42,476 nucleotides of DNA from a virus, in IMG/VR virus record IMGVR_UViG_3300042465_004086, positions 1 through 42,476 of that record; one strand, given 5' to 3'. Within the stretch, counting starts at the first letter, position 1. Every line of letters begins with the position of its first letter. Shown piece by piece: positions 5,253 to 13,242 of this stretch. Made by a program: the position numbers and the translations under genes. The notes beneath the pieces were generated by a model that saw nothing but the letters and a program-made list of their open reading frames with translations, had not been told where the DNA came from and made no database searches.

Positions 5253-7247
5253 ATGACGAACGTGGCCCACATCACTCCCCACTTGCGCAACGTTGAAGCC
5301 CCTTCCGCGATTCGTGATCTCCAGGCCTGGGTCATTTGGCGGTTTGAAGAAGTGCCCGGTGGCGGCAAACCCCGCAAGGTCCCTTACTACGCGAACGGTG
5401 GCAAGCGCCACGGCGAGCAGGGCGGACCCGCCGACATCAGCAATCTGGTCACGTTCGACGCGGCCAAAGCCGCGGCAGCTCGCCGAGGCTTCTCCGGTGT
5501 CGGCTTCGCAGCCCTGCAGCAGTGGGGCATCTGCGCTCTCGATTTCGACAACTGCATCACCGGCGGCAAGATCCACCCTGAGGTTGAGGCGCTGCTCGAG
5601 AACACTTACGCGGAGTACAGCCCCAGCGGCCAGGGGATCCGCGTGTTCTTTAAGGGCCAGCTCGGCAACGGGAAGAGCATTCGCGGCGAAGACTTCGGGA
5701 TGGAAGTCTTCAGCACCCGCGGATTCGTTACGTTTACAGGGAATACCCTCGACATCACTGAGCTGCTGGGCAACGACGACGCGATCGCAACCCTGAGCGA
5801 TGAGGTCTACGCCCTGCACAAGTCGCGTTTCGCGCGTGAGCACCAGCCTGTGCTCGAGACGGGCTCATCGGGTGAGCCTGCAGGCCTGACGGGTGCACAG
5901 ATCCAGGAATGCCTCGACGCACTGCCGCCCGACTTGCATTACGACGACTGGCTGCAGGTGGGCATGGCGATCCACTGCGAGACCCGGGGCGAGGGCCTCG
6001 AGGTCTGGGACGAGTGGAGCCAGCGCTCGGGCAAGTACTCGAGCCGTGAGTATGTCGAGGAGCGCTGGCGCTCGTTCGGCAAGGGCGGTGGGGCCCAGGT
6101 CACGGGCCGCAGCCTGGTGCGCTTGGCCAACCAGCACGGCGGTCGCATCACTCTCAGCGCGCCGGCCTCGGCCGATGAGTTCGAGACCCTGGTCGAGGAT
6201 GTCCAGAACGTGGACACCCCCGAGTCGCTGCGCTTCCAGGTCATGCCTGCCCATGAGTTTGCTTCTGTTGCGCCGCCCAGCTGGGTGATCAAGGGCGTGC
6301 TGCCCCAGGCCGAGCTCGTGGTCATGTACGGGGCCAGCGGCTCCGGCAAATCGTTTATGGCCCTCGACATGGCCGCGGCGATTGCCAGGGGCGTGCCATG
6401 GCGTGGCTGCAAGGTGCGCAAGGGCAGGGTGGCCTACATCGCTGCGGAGGGCGCAGGTGGCTTTCGCAAGCGCCTGGTGGCCTATGCACAGCACAACCAG
6501 GTCGATCTCTCGACGGTCGACATCGGTGTCATTCACGCGGCACCCAACATGATGGAGAAGACCGACGCTGTGGACGTGGCCAAAGCGGTCAAGGCCTGGG
6601 GCGGTGCGGACCTGATCATCGTCGACACTTTTGCCCAGGTCATGCCAGGGGCCAACGAGAACGCAGGCGAGGACGTGGGCAAGGCGCTCACGCACTGCAA
6701 GCGCATTCACGAAGTGACCGGGGCCATGATCATCCTGATCCACCACGCAGGCAAGGATGCCAGCAAGGGCGCCCGGGGCTGGTCGGGCCTGCGCGCTGCG
6801 GCCGATGCAGAGCTCGAGGTGGTGCGCGAGGCGACGGGCCGATCACTGAAGCTCACCAAGTCGAAGGACGGCGAGGATGGCCAGGTGTGGGGCTTTGATC
6901 TTGACGTGGTGCAGATCGGGGTTGATGAGGACCTCGATCCGATCACGAGCTGCGTGGTGATCGAGGCGGCAGTGCCAGCGGGTGGCCCGGTCAGGAAGCT
7001 CGGCAAGAACGAGAAGGTGGTCAACGAGGTTCTGCAAGAGATGGCCCAGGCGCAGACCTCTGGCATTGAGATTAAGCCGGTGCTGGAGGAGGCCGCGCGC
7101 CGAATGATGGCTCGCGATGGGGTCGAGGCCGACAAGAAAGGGAACTACAAAAGCAATGCACGGCGGGCACTGAACAAGCTGTGCGAGGGGGGTGACGAGG
7201 CGCCTTACTGGCTTGATCCAGACACCAACACGATTGAGGTGATGTGA
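5253..7247 (+). CDS. Bifunctional primase / RepA-like replicative helicase
   Basis: A 664-residue replication protein. Residues about 20-170 resemble an archaeo-eukaryotic-type primase (prim-pol) domain, including WGICALDFDNC and EYSPSGQGIRVFF. A PriCT-2-like linker follows (about 210-285: DDWLQVGMAIHCETRGEG). The C-terminal half is a RepA/AAA_25 hexameric helicase with Walker A GASGSGKS (about 360-367), Walker B LIIVDTFAQ (about 453-461) and IHHAGKD motif. It would unwind and prime the phage chromosome. The start at 5253 lacks a good ribosome site; a nine-codon frame (5208-5237) lies just upstream and might couple translation. It sits alone between the structured RNA and the CCTTCA repeat cluster. 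Confidence 0.9.
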   Translation: MTNVAHITPHLRNVEAPSAIRDLQAWVIWRFEEVPGGGKPRKVPYYANGGKRHGEQGGPADISNLVTFDAAKAAAARRGFSGVGFAALQQWGICALDFDNCITGGKIHPEVEALLENTYAEYSPSGQGIRVFFKGQLGNGKSIRGEDFGMEVFSTRGFVTFTGNTLDITELLGNDDAIATLSDEVYALHKSRFAREHQPVLETGSSGEPAGLTGAQIQECLDALPPDLHYDDWLQVGMAIHCETRGEGLEVWDEWSQRSGKYSSREYVEERWRSFGKGGGAQVTGRSLVRLANQHGGRITLSAPASADEFETLVEDVQNVDTPESLRFQVMPAHEFASVAPPSWVIKGVLPQAELVVMYGASGSGKSFMALDMAAAIARGVPWRGCKVRKGRVAYIAAEGAGGFRKRLVAYAQHNQVDLSTVDIGVIHAAPNMMEKTDAVDVAKAVKAWGGADLIIVDTFAQVMPGANENAGEDVGKALTHCKRIHEVTGAMIILIHHAGKDASKGARGWSGLRAAADAELEVVREATGRSLKLTKSKDGEDGQVWGFDLDVVQIGVDEDLDPITSCVVIEAAVPAGGPVRKLGKNEKVVNEVLQEMAQAQTSGIEIKPVLEEAARRMMARDGVEADKKGNYKSNARRALNKLCEGGDEAPYWLDPDTNTIEVM

Positions 7248-7277
7248 ATGTGCAAAAAACTGCACGTAGAACAAGGA

Positions 7278-7408
7278 CCCTTCATCCTTCACGGCACCCT
7301 TCACGAAGGAAATGAAGGGTTTGCGAAGATCCCAAAATCTTCCTTCATTCCTTCACGGGTCTTTAGACCGTGAAGGATGAAGGAAGGGATCGGGGCTAAA
7401 AATGAAGG
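7278..7408. repeat. CCTTCA/TGAAGG repeat cluster (candidate origin or pac site)
   Basis: Nine copies of one hexamer in 131 bp: CCTTCA at 7279, 7286, 7298, 7342, 7350 and its complement TGAAGG at 7313, 7371, 7378, 7403. The outer arms CCTTCATCCTTCACGG (7279-7294) and its exact reverse complement (7368-7383) form a 16-bp inverted repeat, and 7342-7383 can fold into an imperfect hairpin. The 244 bp between the primase-helicase and the next gene hold nothing else except a short palindrome (GTGCA-N6-TGCAC, near 7250) and the ribosome site at 7480. Iterated sites next to a replicative helicase suggest an origin; next to terminase genes they could equally be a packaging site. Confidence 0.7.
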
Positions 7409-7491
7409 TGAACGTGCAAAGTTTTACGTATTCGATTGGAAGGACTACGCAACACAACGAACACGCAAAATTTTTGCAGAAAGGGACTGGA

Positions 7492-7722
7492 ATGCAGAAA
7501 CTCATTGCACTGAACGAGAACGGTCGGCGAATTGGTGAGAACCATCCGCGAGCCAAACTCCTGGACTACGAGGTTGATCAGGTCCTGGCGCTGTTGGAGG
7601 CGGGCCTGAGCTACGCCGAGGTCTCGGTCAAGTTTGAGGTCAGCAAGTCCTGCATCGCGCACATTGCGACCGGTCGGCGCCGAGGGCAGATGATTGATCG
7701 ACTGGTGCGCGTGTCCGTGTGA
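7492..7722 (+). CDS. Small HTH DNA-binding protein, 76 aa
   Basis: The start MQKLIALNENGRRIGENHPRAK at 7492 is preceded by AAAGGGA at good spacing; an in-frame ATG at 7402 would add 30 residues but lacks a ribosome site and overlaps the repeat cluster. Residues about 25-70 form a helix-turn-helix: LDYEVDQVLALLEAGLSYAEVSVKFEVSKSCIAHIATGRRRG. Proteins like this often stand directly before terminase genes. It may bind the adjacent CCTTCA repeats (inference). Its last codons contain the -35 part of the first late promoter. Confidence 0.75.
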   Translation: MQKLIALNENGRRIGENHPRAKLLDYEVDQVLALLEAGLSYAEVSVKFEVSKSCIAHIATGRRRGQMIDRLVRVSV

Positions 7723-7742
7723 TTGCAGCAGCCCGCTAAATT
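7711..7742 (+). promoter_or_regulatory. Late promoter copy 1 (TerS)
   Basis: GTGTCCGTG (7711-7719), 16 bp, CTAAATT (7736-7742). The -10-like TAAATT is 17 bp after TCCGTG. It overlaps the end of the HTH gene. A start six bases past the -10 is the ATG of the TerS gene (7749), so the mRNA may have almost no leader. Confidence 0.65.
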
Positions 7743-7748
7743 CGGGGC

Positions 7749-8180
7749 ATGGCCAATAAACCGTTTGACTGGAAACCCGTTTTCTTAACCGCGCTGCGTG
7801 AAGTGCCGGTGGTCTCCCGTGCCTGCGCTGCGGTTGGCATTGAGCGGTCGACCGCCTACCGCGCCGCCGAAATTGATTCCGCGTTCAAGGCAGCCTGGGA
7901 CGATGCGATGGAGGCGGGCATCGATAAGGCCGAGCAGGAGGCCTTTAGGCGGGCCGTGGAGGGCACCGACAAGGGTGTCTGGCACCAGGGTAGCCTGGTG
8001 GGCTCGGAGCGCGTCTACAGCGACGCCTTGCTGGCACTGTTTCTCAAGGGTCGCAGAAAAACCGTGTATGCCGAGCGCAAGGAGCTCACGGGGGCCGACG
8101 GTGCGGCATTGCCCGCGGCCCAGGTGCTGATTGCGACCGGCGTGCCGTCGCTGAGTGACGATCACAGCGACTTAGCATGA
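7749..8180 (+). CDS. terS: Terminase small subunit (TerS)
   Basis: A 143-residue protein. The N-terminal HTH (FLTALREVPVVSRACAAVGIERSTAYRAAEIDSAFKAAWDDA) is typical of small terminase subunits that recognise the packaging site; the central helix (EAGIDKAEQEAFRRAVEG) would drive ring formation; RVYSDALLALFLKGRRKTVYAER is the conserved segment before the C-terminal tail that contacts TerL. Upstream of the large subunit with one small membrane gene between. The ATG is only seven bases after a late -10 element, with no room for a normal Shine-Dalgarno beyond CGGGG. Confidence 0.82.
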   Translation: MANKPFDWKPVFLTALREVPVVSRACAAVGIERSTAYRAAEIDSAFKAAWDDAMEAGIDKAEQEAFRRAVEGTDKGVWHQGSLVGSERVYSDALLALFLKGRRKTVYAERKELTGADGAALPAAQVLIATGVPSLSDDHSDLA

Positions 8181-8416
8181 GGCTGCCCATGCTGCCCCAC
8201 GATAAGGCCAATCATCTGGCGTATGGCGCTGCGATCGCCGCCGTGATGGCGTTACTGGCGCCTCTGTGGCTGGTGCTGGTGGTTTGCGTGCTGGCCGCGG
8301 TTGGCAAAGAGATCATCGACTACAGCGGCAAAGGAACGCCCGACGTCTGGGATGCCGTGGCAACCGTGGCGGGTAGTGCTTTGGTCCTTATCCCGTTGTA
8401 CCTGCGCGCGGCATGA
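8177..8416 (+). CDS. Small membrane protein between the terminase subunits, 79 aa
   Basis: Begins in an ATGA overlap with TerS (MRLPMLPHDKANHLAYGAAIAAV) and ends in an ATGA overlap with TerL. Two hydrophobic segments (about 16-42 and 60-76) flank a conserved-looking loop GKEIIDYSGKGTPDVWD. The DKANH and KEIxD elements resemble the DUF2279/YfiM-like membrane family. It may be a holin-like or envelope-acting protein, but its location inside the terminase operon is unusual and its role unknown. Translation may start at 8189 instead (MLPHDK). Confidence 0.7.
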   Translation: MRLPMLPHDKANHLAYGAAIAAVMALLAPLWLVLVVCVLAAVGKEIIDYSGKGTPDVWDAVATVAGSALVLIPLYLRAA

Positions 8417-9741
8417 AGACAATCGACCTGGGCTACCGGCCCCGCGAGTGGCAACGCGAATGCCACCTCAACCGCAAGCGCTTTACCGTTCTCGCTTTGC
8501 ACCGCCGGGCCGGCAAGACGGAGCTCGCGCTGCGCCAGCTGCTTGACAGCGCTCTGCGGTGCCAGCTCGAGCTTGGCCTGTTCTTCTACGTCGCGCCCTT
8601 GCTGAAGCAGGCCAAGGCCATTGCCTGGGCGCGCTTAAAGCAGATCGTGGCCCCCTTGGTCCTCTGCGACCTGGCCGAGGTCAACGAGTCCGAACTCTGG
8701 GTCAGACTGCGCAGCAACGGGGCGATCATCCGCATGTACGGCGCCGACAATCCTGAAGCGATGCGCGGCGTGCGCCTCGACGGCGTGGTGATGGATGAGG
8801 TGGCCGACATAAAAGCGGAAACCTGGCGCGAGGTGCTGCAGCCGGCGCTGGCCGACCGCCTGGGCTGGGCGCTGTTCATCGGGACCCCGCACGGCATCAA
8901 CCTGTTTTCTGAGTTGTTCTTCAAGGGCCGTGATCTATCCGACTGGCACAGTGCGCTTTACACCGTGTACGACACCGAGGCGCTCAATGCCGACGAGGTT
9001 GAGCGCTACCGCCAATCGGTCGACGAGAACACGTTCAAGCGCGAGATGCTGTGCGACTTCGCCGCCTCGGGCGATGACCAGCTGATGAGCCTGACCGACG
9101 TGAACGAGGCCTGCCGGCGCCACCTGCGCAAGGACGAGTACACCTACGCCGCCAAGGTCATGGGGGTGGACCCGGCCCGCTTTGGTGATGACCGCAGCGT
9201 GATCTTCTGCCGCCAGGGTCTCTATGCCCGTCCGCCTCAGGTGTTTCGTGGGCTGGACAACATGGCACTGGCCGACAAGGTGGCGCAGCAGATCGAGCTG
9301 TTTTGCCCCGATGCAGTGTTCATCGACGCAGGCAACGGCTCCGGCGTGATCGACCGCCTGCGCCAGCTGCACCATGACGTGATCGAGGTGCACTTCAGCG
9401 GTTCGCCAAGCCAGGCCCGCTACCTCAACAAGCGTGCCGAGATGTGGTTCGAGGTGCGCGACTGGCTGCGTGCCGGTGGGGCGATCCCTGACCTGGTCGA
9501 TCTCAAGCAGGACCTGGCCGCGCCGACCTACCGCTTCACGCCGGCCGACAAGATCCAGCTCGAGAGCAAAGACGACATCAAGGGCAGAGGCCTGCCCAGC
9601 CCCGACTTAGGCGATGCGCTGGCGCTCACGTTCGCGTTCCCGGTTTACCAAGACCACAGCGCTCAGGCCAGGGCTCGGGCCATGGGCTTGCCTGTCATCG
9701 ACGAGAGCCCATTGGAATACGACCCCTACGCACGGATGTAA
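8413..9741 (+). CDS. terL: Terminase large subunit (TerL)
   Basis: A 442-residue packaging motor. The ATPase domain has Walker A HRRAGKTE (about 29-36), Walker B with DGVVMDE (about 123-129) and the coupling motif FIGTPHG. The C-terminal RNase H-like nuclease shows its acidic residues: GVDPARFGDD (about 252), VFIDAGNGSG (about 301) and PDLGDALAL (about 396). It cuts and translocates concatemeric DNA into proheads through the portal. Length is normal for the family. The packaging type (headful or cos) cannot be told from sequence alone. Confidence 0.93.
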   Translation: MKTIDLGYRPREWQRECHLNRKRFTVLALHRRAGKTELALRQLLDSALRCQLELGLFFYVAPLLKQAKAIAWARLKQIVAPLVLCDLAEVNESELWVRLRSNGAIIRMYGADNPEAMRGVRLDGVVMDEVADIKAETWREVLQPALADRLGWALFIGTPHGINLFSELFFKGRDLSDWHSALYTVYDTEALNADEVERYRQSVDENTFKREMLCDFAASGDDQLMSLTDVNEACRRHLRKDEYTYAAKVMGVDPARFGDDRSVIFCRQGLYARPPQVFRGLDNMALADKVAQQIELFCPDAVFIDAGNGSGVIDRLRQLHHDVIEVHFSGSPSQARYLNKRAEMWFEVRDWLRAGGAIPDLVDLKQDLAAPTYRFTPADKIQLESKDDIKGRGLPSPDLGDALALTFAFPVYQDHSAQARARAMGLPVIDESPLEYDPYARM

Positions 9742-9748
9742 GTCGGGG

Positions 9749-9780
9749 GTGTCCGTGTTGCCTGGCGCGCCCAGCACAAT
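9749..9780 (+). promoter_or_regulatory. Late promoter copy 2 (portal block)
   Basis: GTGTCCGTG (9749-9757), 16 bp, GCACAAT (9774-9780), with -10-like CACAAT. It starts eight bases after the TerL stop, and the start of transcription would be near 9787, ahead of the small gene and portal. Confidence 0.65.
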
Positions 9781-9809
9781 GCCGCAAAGCCCTAACTGGG
9801 AGAGCAAAA

Positions 9810-10007
9810 TTGTGCATGTCATCGCCCACTATTCCACCACCCCCGCCGCCGCCTCAGGAAATCAAACAGCCTGACAGCGCCAACCTGGCCGCCAACGCGC
9901 GCCGCAACCGTGTCGGCGGCATGATGGGCGGCTCGTTGTTGACCGGGCCTTCGGGCGTGGCTTCGGGCGCGCTAACCACTGGCAAAACTACTCTGCTCGG
10001 TCAGTAA
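9810..10007 (+). CDS. Small proline-rich virion-associated protein, 65 aa
   Basis: Reads MCMSSPTI, a run of seven prolines, then QEIKQPDSANLAANARRNR and a Gly/Thr/Leu-rich tail (LLTGPSGVASGALTTGKTTLLGQ). Related short proteins with an MC start and poly-Pro precede the portal in many podoviruses. The TTG at 9810 is six bases after GGGAGAG; the ATG at 9816 is the alternative. TAATG overlap with the portal gene indicates coupling. Role unknown, possibly a minor head-tail connector component. Confidence 0.7.
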   Translation: MCMSSPTIPPPPPPPQEIKQPDSANLAANARRNRVGGMMGGSLLTGPSGVASGALTTGKTTLLGQ

Positions 10008-11698
10008 TGGATCAACCGCTCAACCAACGCCAGCGCATCCTCTCGCGCAAAAGCGCGCTGTGGAACGAACGCTCGAGCTGGATTACTCACTGGCGAGAGA
10101 TCAGTGACTACCAGCAGCCGCGGGCTGGGCGGTTCGTCGTCACTGATCGCAACCGCGGCGACAAGCGCGCGAACCACATCCTGGACAACACCGCCGTGTT
10201 CGGCGCTCGCACGCTGGCCGCGGGCCTGATGTCGGGTGTTACGAGCCCGGCCAGGCCCTGGTTTCGATTGGAGATCAAAGACAAGGACCTGATGGAGTCG
10301 GGTCCGGTCCGCGCCTGGTTGCATGACACCGCCACACTGCTGCGTGCGATCTTCGCGAGCTCCAACACTTACCGCAGCCTGCACACGATCTACGAGGAGC
10401 TGGGCCTGTTCGGTACCGGTGCCTCGATCGTGCTGCCCGATTTCGACAACGTGATCCACCACTACCCGCTCACGGTCGGCGAGTACGCGCTCTCGACCAA
10501 CAGCAAGGGCGAGGTCGACACGCTGTGCCGCGAGTTCCAACTCACGGTCGCGCAGATGGTCGAGCAGTTCGGAAAAGAAAACTGCAGCGTCACGGTGCGC
10601 AACCTGTTCGACCGCGGCAACTACGACGCCTGGGTGGATGTGATCCACATGGTCGAGCCTCGCAAAGCGCGCGACTACACCAAGCGCGACGGCAAGAACA
10701 TGCGCTTTGCCTCCTGCTACATCGAGCCGGGCAAAGATCAGAACGACAAGTTCCTGTCCGAGTCGGGCTTTGAGCGCTTCCCGGTGCTGGCCCCGCGCTG
10801 GGTCGTCACGGGCAACGATGTCTATGGCACCTCGCCTGGCATGGAGTGCCTGGGCGATGTGAAGCAGTTGCAGCACCAGCAGCTGCGCAAGGGACAGGCG
10901 ATCGACTACCAGGTCAACCCACCGTTGCAGGTGCCGACCAAGTACAAGGAAGCGGCCAAGGCGCGATTGCCGGGCGGCGTGTTCTACGTCGACAGCATGG
11001 GCACCCAGCAAGGTGTGCGTTCAGCGTTCGAGGTGAACCTGAACCTGCAGCACTTGATGGTGGACATTCAGGACGTGCGCGAGCGCATCCGCTCGTCCTA
11101 CTACGCCGACCTGTTCCTGATGCTGGCCAACGACAACCGCTCGGGCATCACCGCCACCGAGGTGGCCGAGCGCCACGAGGAAAAGCTCTTGATGCTCGGC
11201 CCCGTGCTCGAGCGTTTGCACAACGAGCTGCTGTCCCCGCTGGTCGATCTGACGTTCGACTTCGCGGCCCGTGCCAACATCTTGCCCGAGGCCCCGCCCG
11301 AGCTCGAGGGCATGGACCTCAACGTTGAGTTCATCAGCGTACTGGCCCAGGCTCAACGTGCGGTTGCGACTCAGGGCATGGATCGACTGCTCGGCACCGT
11401 GAGCCAGATGGCCGCGGTCAGGCCTGAGGTGCTCGACAAGCTCGACTTCGACCAGATCGTCGACGACTACGGCGAAGCGTACGGCGTCAACCCGAAAATC
11501 ATCATTCCCGATACCCAGGTCGCGGCAGTGCGCCAGCAGCGCGCCGCTGCACTGCAGGCACAGCAGTCCGCTGCCACCGCCCCGCAGGTGGTGGAGTCGG
11601 CGAAGACCGCGAGCGAGATCGACACCGGCAACCTGCAGGACGTGATGAACGGCTTGATGGGATACAACACGCCAAGCCCTGCAATGACTGGAGCCTGA
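10007..11698 (+). CDS. Portal (podoviral head-to-tail connecting) protein
   Basis: A 563-residue protein of the podoviral head-tail connector family. The N-terminus is typical (RILSRKSALWNERSSWITHWREISDYQQPRAGRF), as is TAVFGARTLAAGLMSGVTSPARPWF and LHTIYEELGLFGTGA. It forms the dodecameric ring at the unique capsid vertex, through which TerL threads DNA. Its C-terminus is Ala/Gln-rich (AALQAQQSAATAPQ), probably the barrel/crown tail. It follows the small proline-rich gene with a one-base overlap. Confidence 0.92.
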   Translation: MDQPLNQRQRILSRKSALWNERSSWITHWREISDYQQPRAGRFVVTDRNRGDKRANHILDNTAVFGARTLAAGLMSGVTSPARPWFRLEIKDKDLMESGPVRAWLHDTATLLRAIFASSNTYRSLHTIYEELGLFGTGASIVLPDFDNVIHHYPLTVGEYALSTNSKGEVDTLCREFQLTVAQMVEQFGKENCSVTVRNLFDRGNYDAWVDVIHMVEPRKARDYTKRDGKNMRFASCYIEPGKDQNDKFLSESGFERFPVLAPRWVVTGNDVYGTSPGMECLGDVKQLQHQQLRKGQAIDYQVNPPLQVPTKYKEAAKARLPGGVFYVDSMGTQQGVRSAFEVNLNLQHLMVDIQDVRERIRSSYYADLFLMLANDNRSGITATEVAERHEEKLLMLGPVLERLHNELLSPLVDLTFDFAARANILPEAPPELEGMDLNVEFISVLAQAQRAVATQGMDRLLGTVSQMAAVRPEVLDKLDFDQIVDDYGEAYGVNPKIIIPDTQVAAVRQQRAAALQAQQSAATAPQVVESAKTASEIDTGNLQDVMNGLMGYNTPSPAMTGA

Positions 11699-11699
11699 C

Positions 11700-12266
11700 A
11701 TGCGCCTACGCCACGGCACGGCCTTTTTGTACGACGGGACCACGGGCGACATCGTCGGCCTGCGCGATCCGGACAACAGCGAGCTCTACCTGGTGCCAAC
11801 CACCGGCACCTGGTACTCCCTGACCGATCAGAGCGCGGACGCCGACACGGCCACGACGATGACCTGCGACACGGTGGGCTTTGAACGTGGCATCACGTTG
11901 AGCAACGATTCCCGCTTCAACATCTCCCGTCGCGCCAGCTACAACCTGCAGTTCTCTGCGGTGTTCGCCAACCCCGAGTCGAGCGCCTACGCCGTGAGCG
12001 TATGGTTGCGCGTGAATGGGGTTGACGTGGCCAGCTCCTGCACCGACTTGACCGTGCCCGACAAGCACGGCCAGGTCAGTGGCAAAGCGGTGGCGTCTTG
12101 GAACTTTTTCCTGGACTTGAACGCGGGCGATTACGTCCAGCTCGTTTGGTCGACGCCTTACAACACGATTGCCATTGAGCACACCGACGCGCGCACCGCG
12201 CCCGTGCGACCGGCGATGCCGGGGCTTATCGTCACGATCAACGAGATCAACGGCCAGCGACGCTAA
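11700..12266 (+). CDS. Probable virion structural protein, 188 aa
   Basis: Starts MRLRHGTAFLYDGTTGDIVG one base after the portal stop. The sequence is beta-rich, with the pattern SRFNISRRASYNLQFSAVFAN ... VWLRVNGVDV ... GDYVQLVWS, resembling a C1q/TNF-like jelly-roll as found in head fibres and receptor-binding tips. The same architecture recurs in the gene at 31969. I infer a decoration or fibre protein of the head or connector; no catalytic motif is present. Confidence 0.65.
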   Translation: MRLRHGTAFLYDGTTGDIVGLRDPDNSELYLVPTTGTWYSLTDQSADADTATTMTCDTVGFERGITLSNDSRFNISRRASYNLQFSAVFANPESSAYAVSVWLRVNGVDVASSCTDLTVPDKHGQVSGKAVASWNFFLDLNAGDYVQLVWSTPYNTIAIEHTDARTAPVRPAMPGLIVTINEINGQRR

Positions 12267-12272
12267 GGCATC

Positions 12273-12304
12273 GTATCCGTGAGCTAAACAGCGCGCCCTA
12301 CCAT
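12273..12304 (+). promoter_or_regulatory. Late promoter copy 3 (capsid block)
   Basis: GTATCCGTG (12273-12281), 16 bp, CTACCAT (12298-12304). One mismatch in the upstream box, a perfect downstream box. The GTG initiation codon of the next gene is seven bases past the -10, as with copy 1, so a leaderless message is possible. Confidence 0.7.
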
Positions 12305-12310
12305 GCGCGC

Positions 12311-12631
12311 GTGGCTACCTACGACGACCCAACAGACCTGAAGCGCCAGGAGCGCGATGCCGAAGCCGATGAGGCGGGGGCGCGCGACCGCCGACGCAAA
12401 GAGCTTGAGGATCTCCGTTGGTTGCTAGGCCACCCGCAAGGGCGACGCATCATCAGTCGCATGCTGGAGGAAGCCGGCGTATTCCGCTCATCGTTCAATC
12501 ACTCAGGGTCCGTGATGGCCTTCAGTGAGGGCAAGCGGCACATAGGCCTGTTTCTGACGGCTGAACTGCTTGAAGCAGCGCCCGACGGGTACATGAAAGT
12601 CCTCAAGGAATTTAAGGCCAGAGATGAATGA
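12311..12631 (+). CDS. Bbp19-like head-region protein
   Basis: A 106-residue protein resembling Bordetella phage BPP-1 Bbp19: LEDLRWLLGHPQGRRIISRMLEEAGVFRSSFNHSGSVMAFSEGKRHIGLFL is the diagnostic stretch. The N-terminus is a charged coiled helix (DLKRQERDAEADEAGARDRRRKELE). It starts with GTG at 12311, has no visible Shine-Dalgarno, and its 3' end overlaps the scaffold gene by eight bases. Exact function is unknown; position suggests prohead assembly. Confidence 0.78.
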   Translation: MATYDDPTDLKRQERDAEADEAGARDRRRKELEDLRWLLGHPQGRRIISRMLEEAGVFRSSFNHSGSVMAFSEGKRHIGLFLTAELLEAAPDGYMKVLKEFKARDE

Positions 12632-13229
12632 CGTAGACGCGGCGACCAGCACACCTTCCACCGACGCTGGGGAACCGACAACGATTGATAGCACTGCTGC
12701 ACCCGCAGCGGGCACAGCGGCACCGGCTTCGGCCGACGCTGCTGCAGGCACGCAGGACGCGAAACCCACGGAACCCGTGGTGCCCGAGTCCTACGATCTG
12801 AAGATGCCCGACGGAGTGGAACTCGACCAGGCAGCCGCCTCCGAGTTCACCGCGATTGCCAAGGAGCTCAAGCTCGACCAGGCCGCGGCGCAAAAGCTGG
12901 CTGACATCGGCGCCAAGATGGCGACCCGTCAGGCAGAAGCGCACGCCAAGCTCGTCGAAACTTGGACCGAGCAAGTCAAAACCGACAAAGAAATCGGCGG
13001 CGACAAGCTCGCAGAAAACCTCGGCGTCGCACGCAAAGCGATCGACACCTTTGGCTCTCCCGAGCTGAAGGCGCTGCTCAACAGCACCGGGCTGGGCAAC
13101 CACCCCGAGGTCGTCAAGCTGGCGGTCAAGGTCGGCAAAGCGATCAGTGAGGACCGATTCGTGAACGGTTCGCCAAAAGGCAACGCCACCAACGACCCGG
13201 CCAAAAAGATGTTTCCCACAATGAACTGA
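12624..13229 (+). CDS. Capsid scaffolding protein
   Basis: A 201-residue acidic, helical protein directly before the capsid gene. An Ala/Thr/Pro-rich disordered N-terminus (1-50) is followed by PVVPESYDLKMPDGVELD and long helices (SEFTAIAKELKLDQAAAQKLADIGAKM), typical of phage scaffolds that template prohead assembly and are then expelled. The C-terminus (NPAKKMF-like, here DPAKKMFPTMN) is basic, as expected for the coat-binding end. Assignment rests on composition and synteny. Confidence 0.8.
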   Translation: MNDVDAATSTPSTDAGEPTTIDSTAAPAAGTAAPASADAAAGTQDAKPTEPVVPESYDLKMPDGVELDQAAASEFTAIAKELKLDQAAAQKLADIGAKMATRQAEAHAKLVETWTEQVKTDKEIGGDKLAENLGVARKAIDTFGSPELKALLNSTGLGNHPEVVKLAVKVGKAISEDRFVNGSPKGNATNDPAKKMFPTMN

Positions 13230-13242
13230 AAGGTAATTCACC

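Noticed and set aside
7402-7491. Upstream in-frame ATG extending the HTH gene by 30 residues
   Set aside because: No ribosome site at 7402, overlap with the repeat cluster, and AAAGGGA correctly placed for the ATG at 7492.
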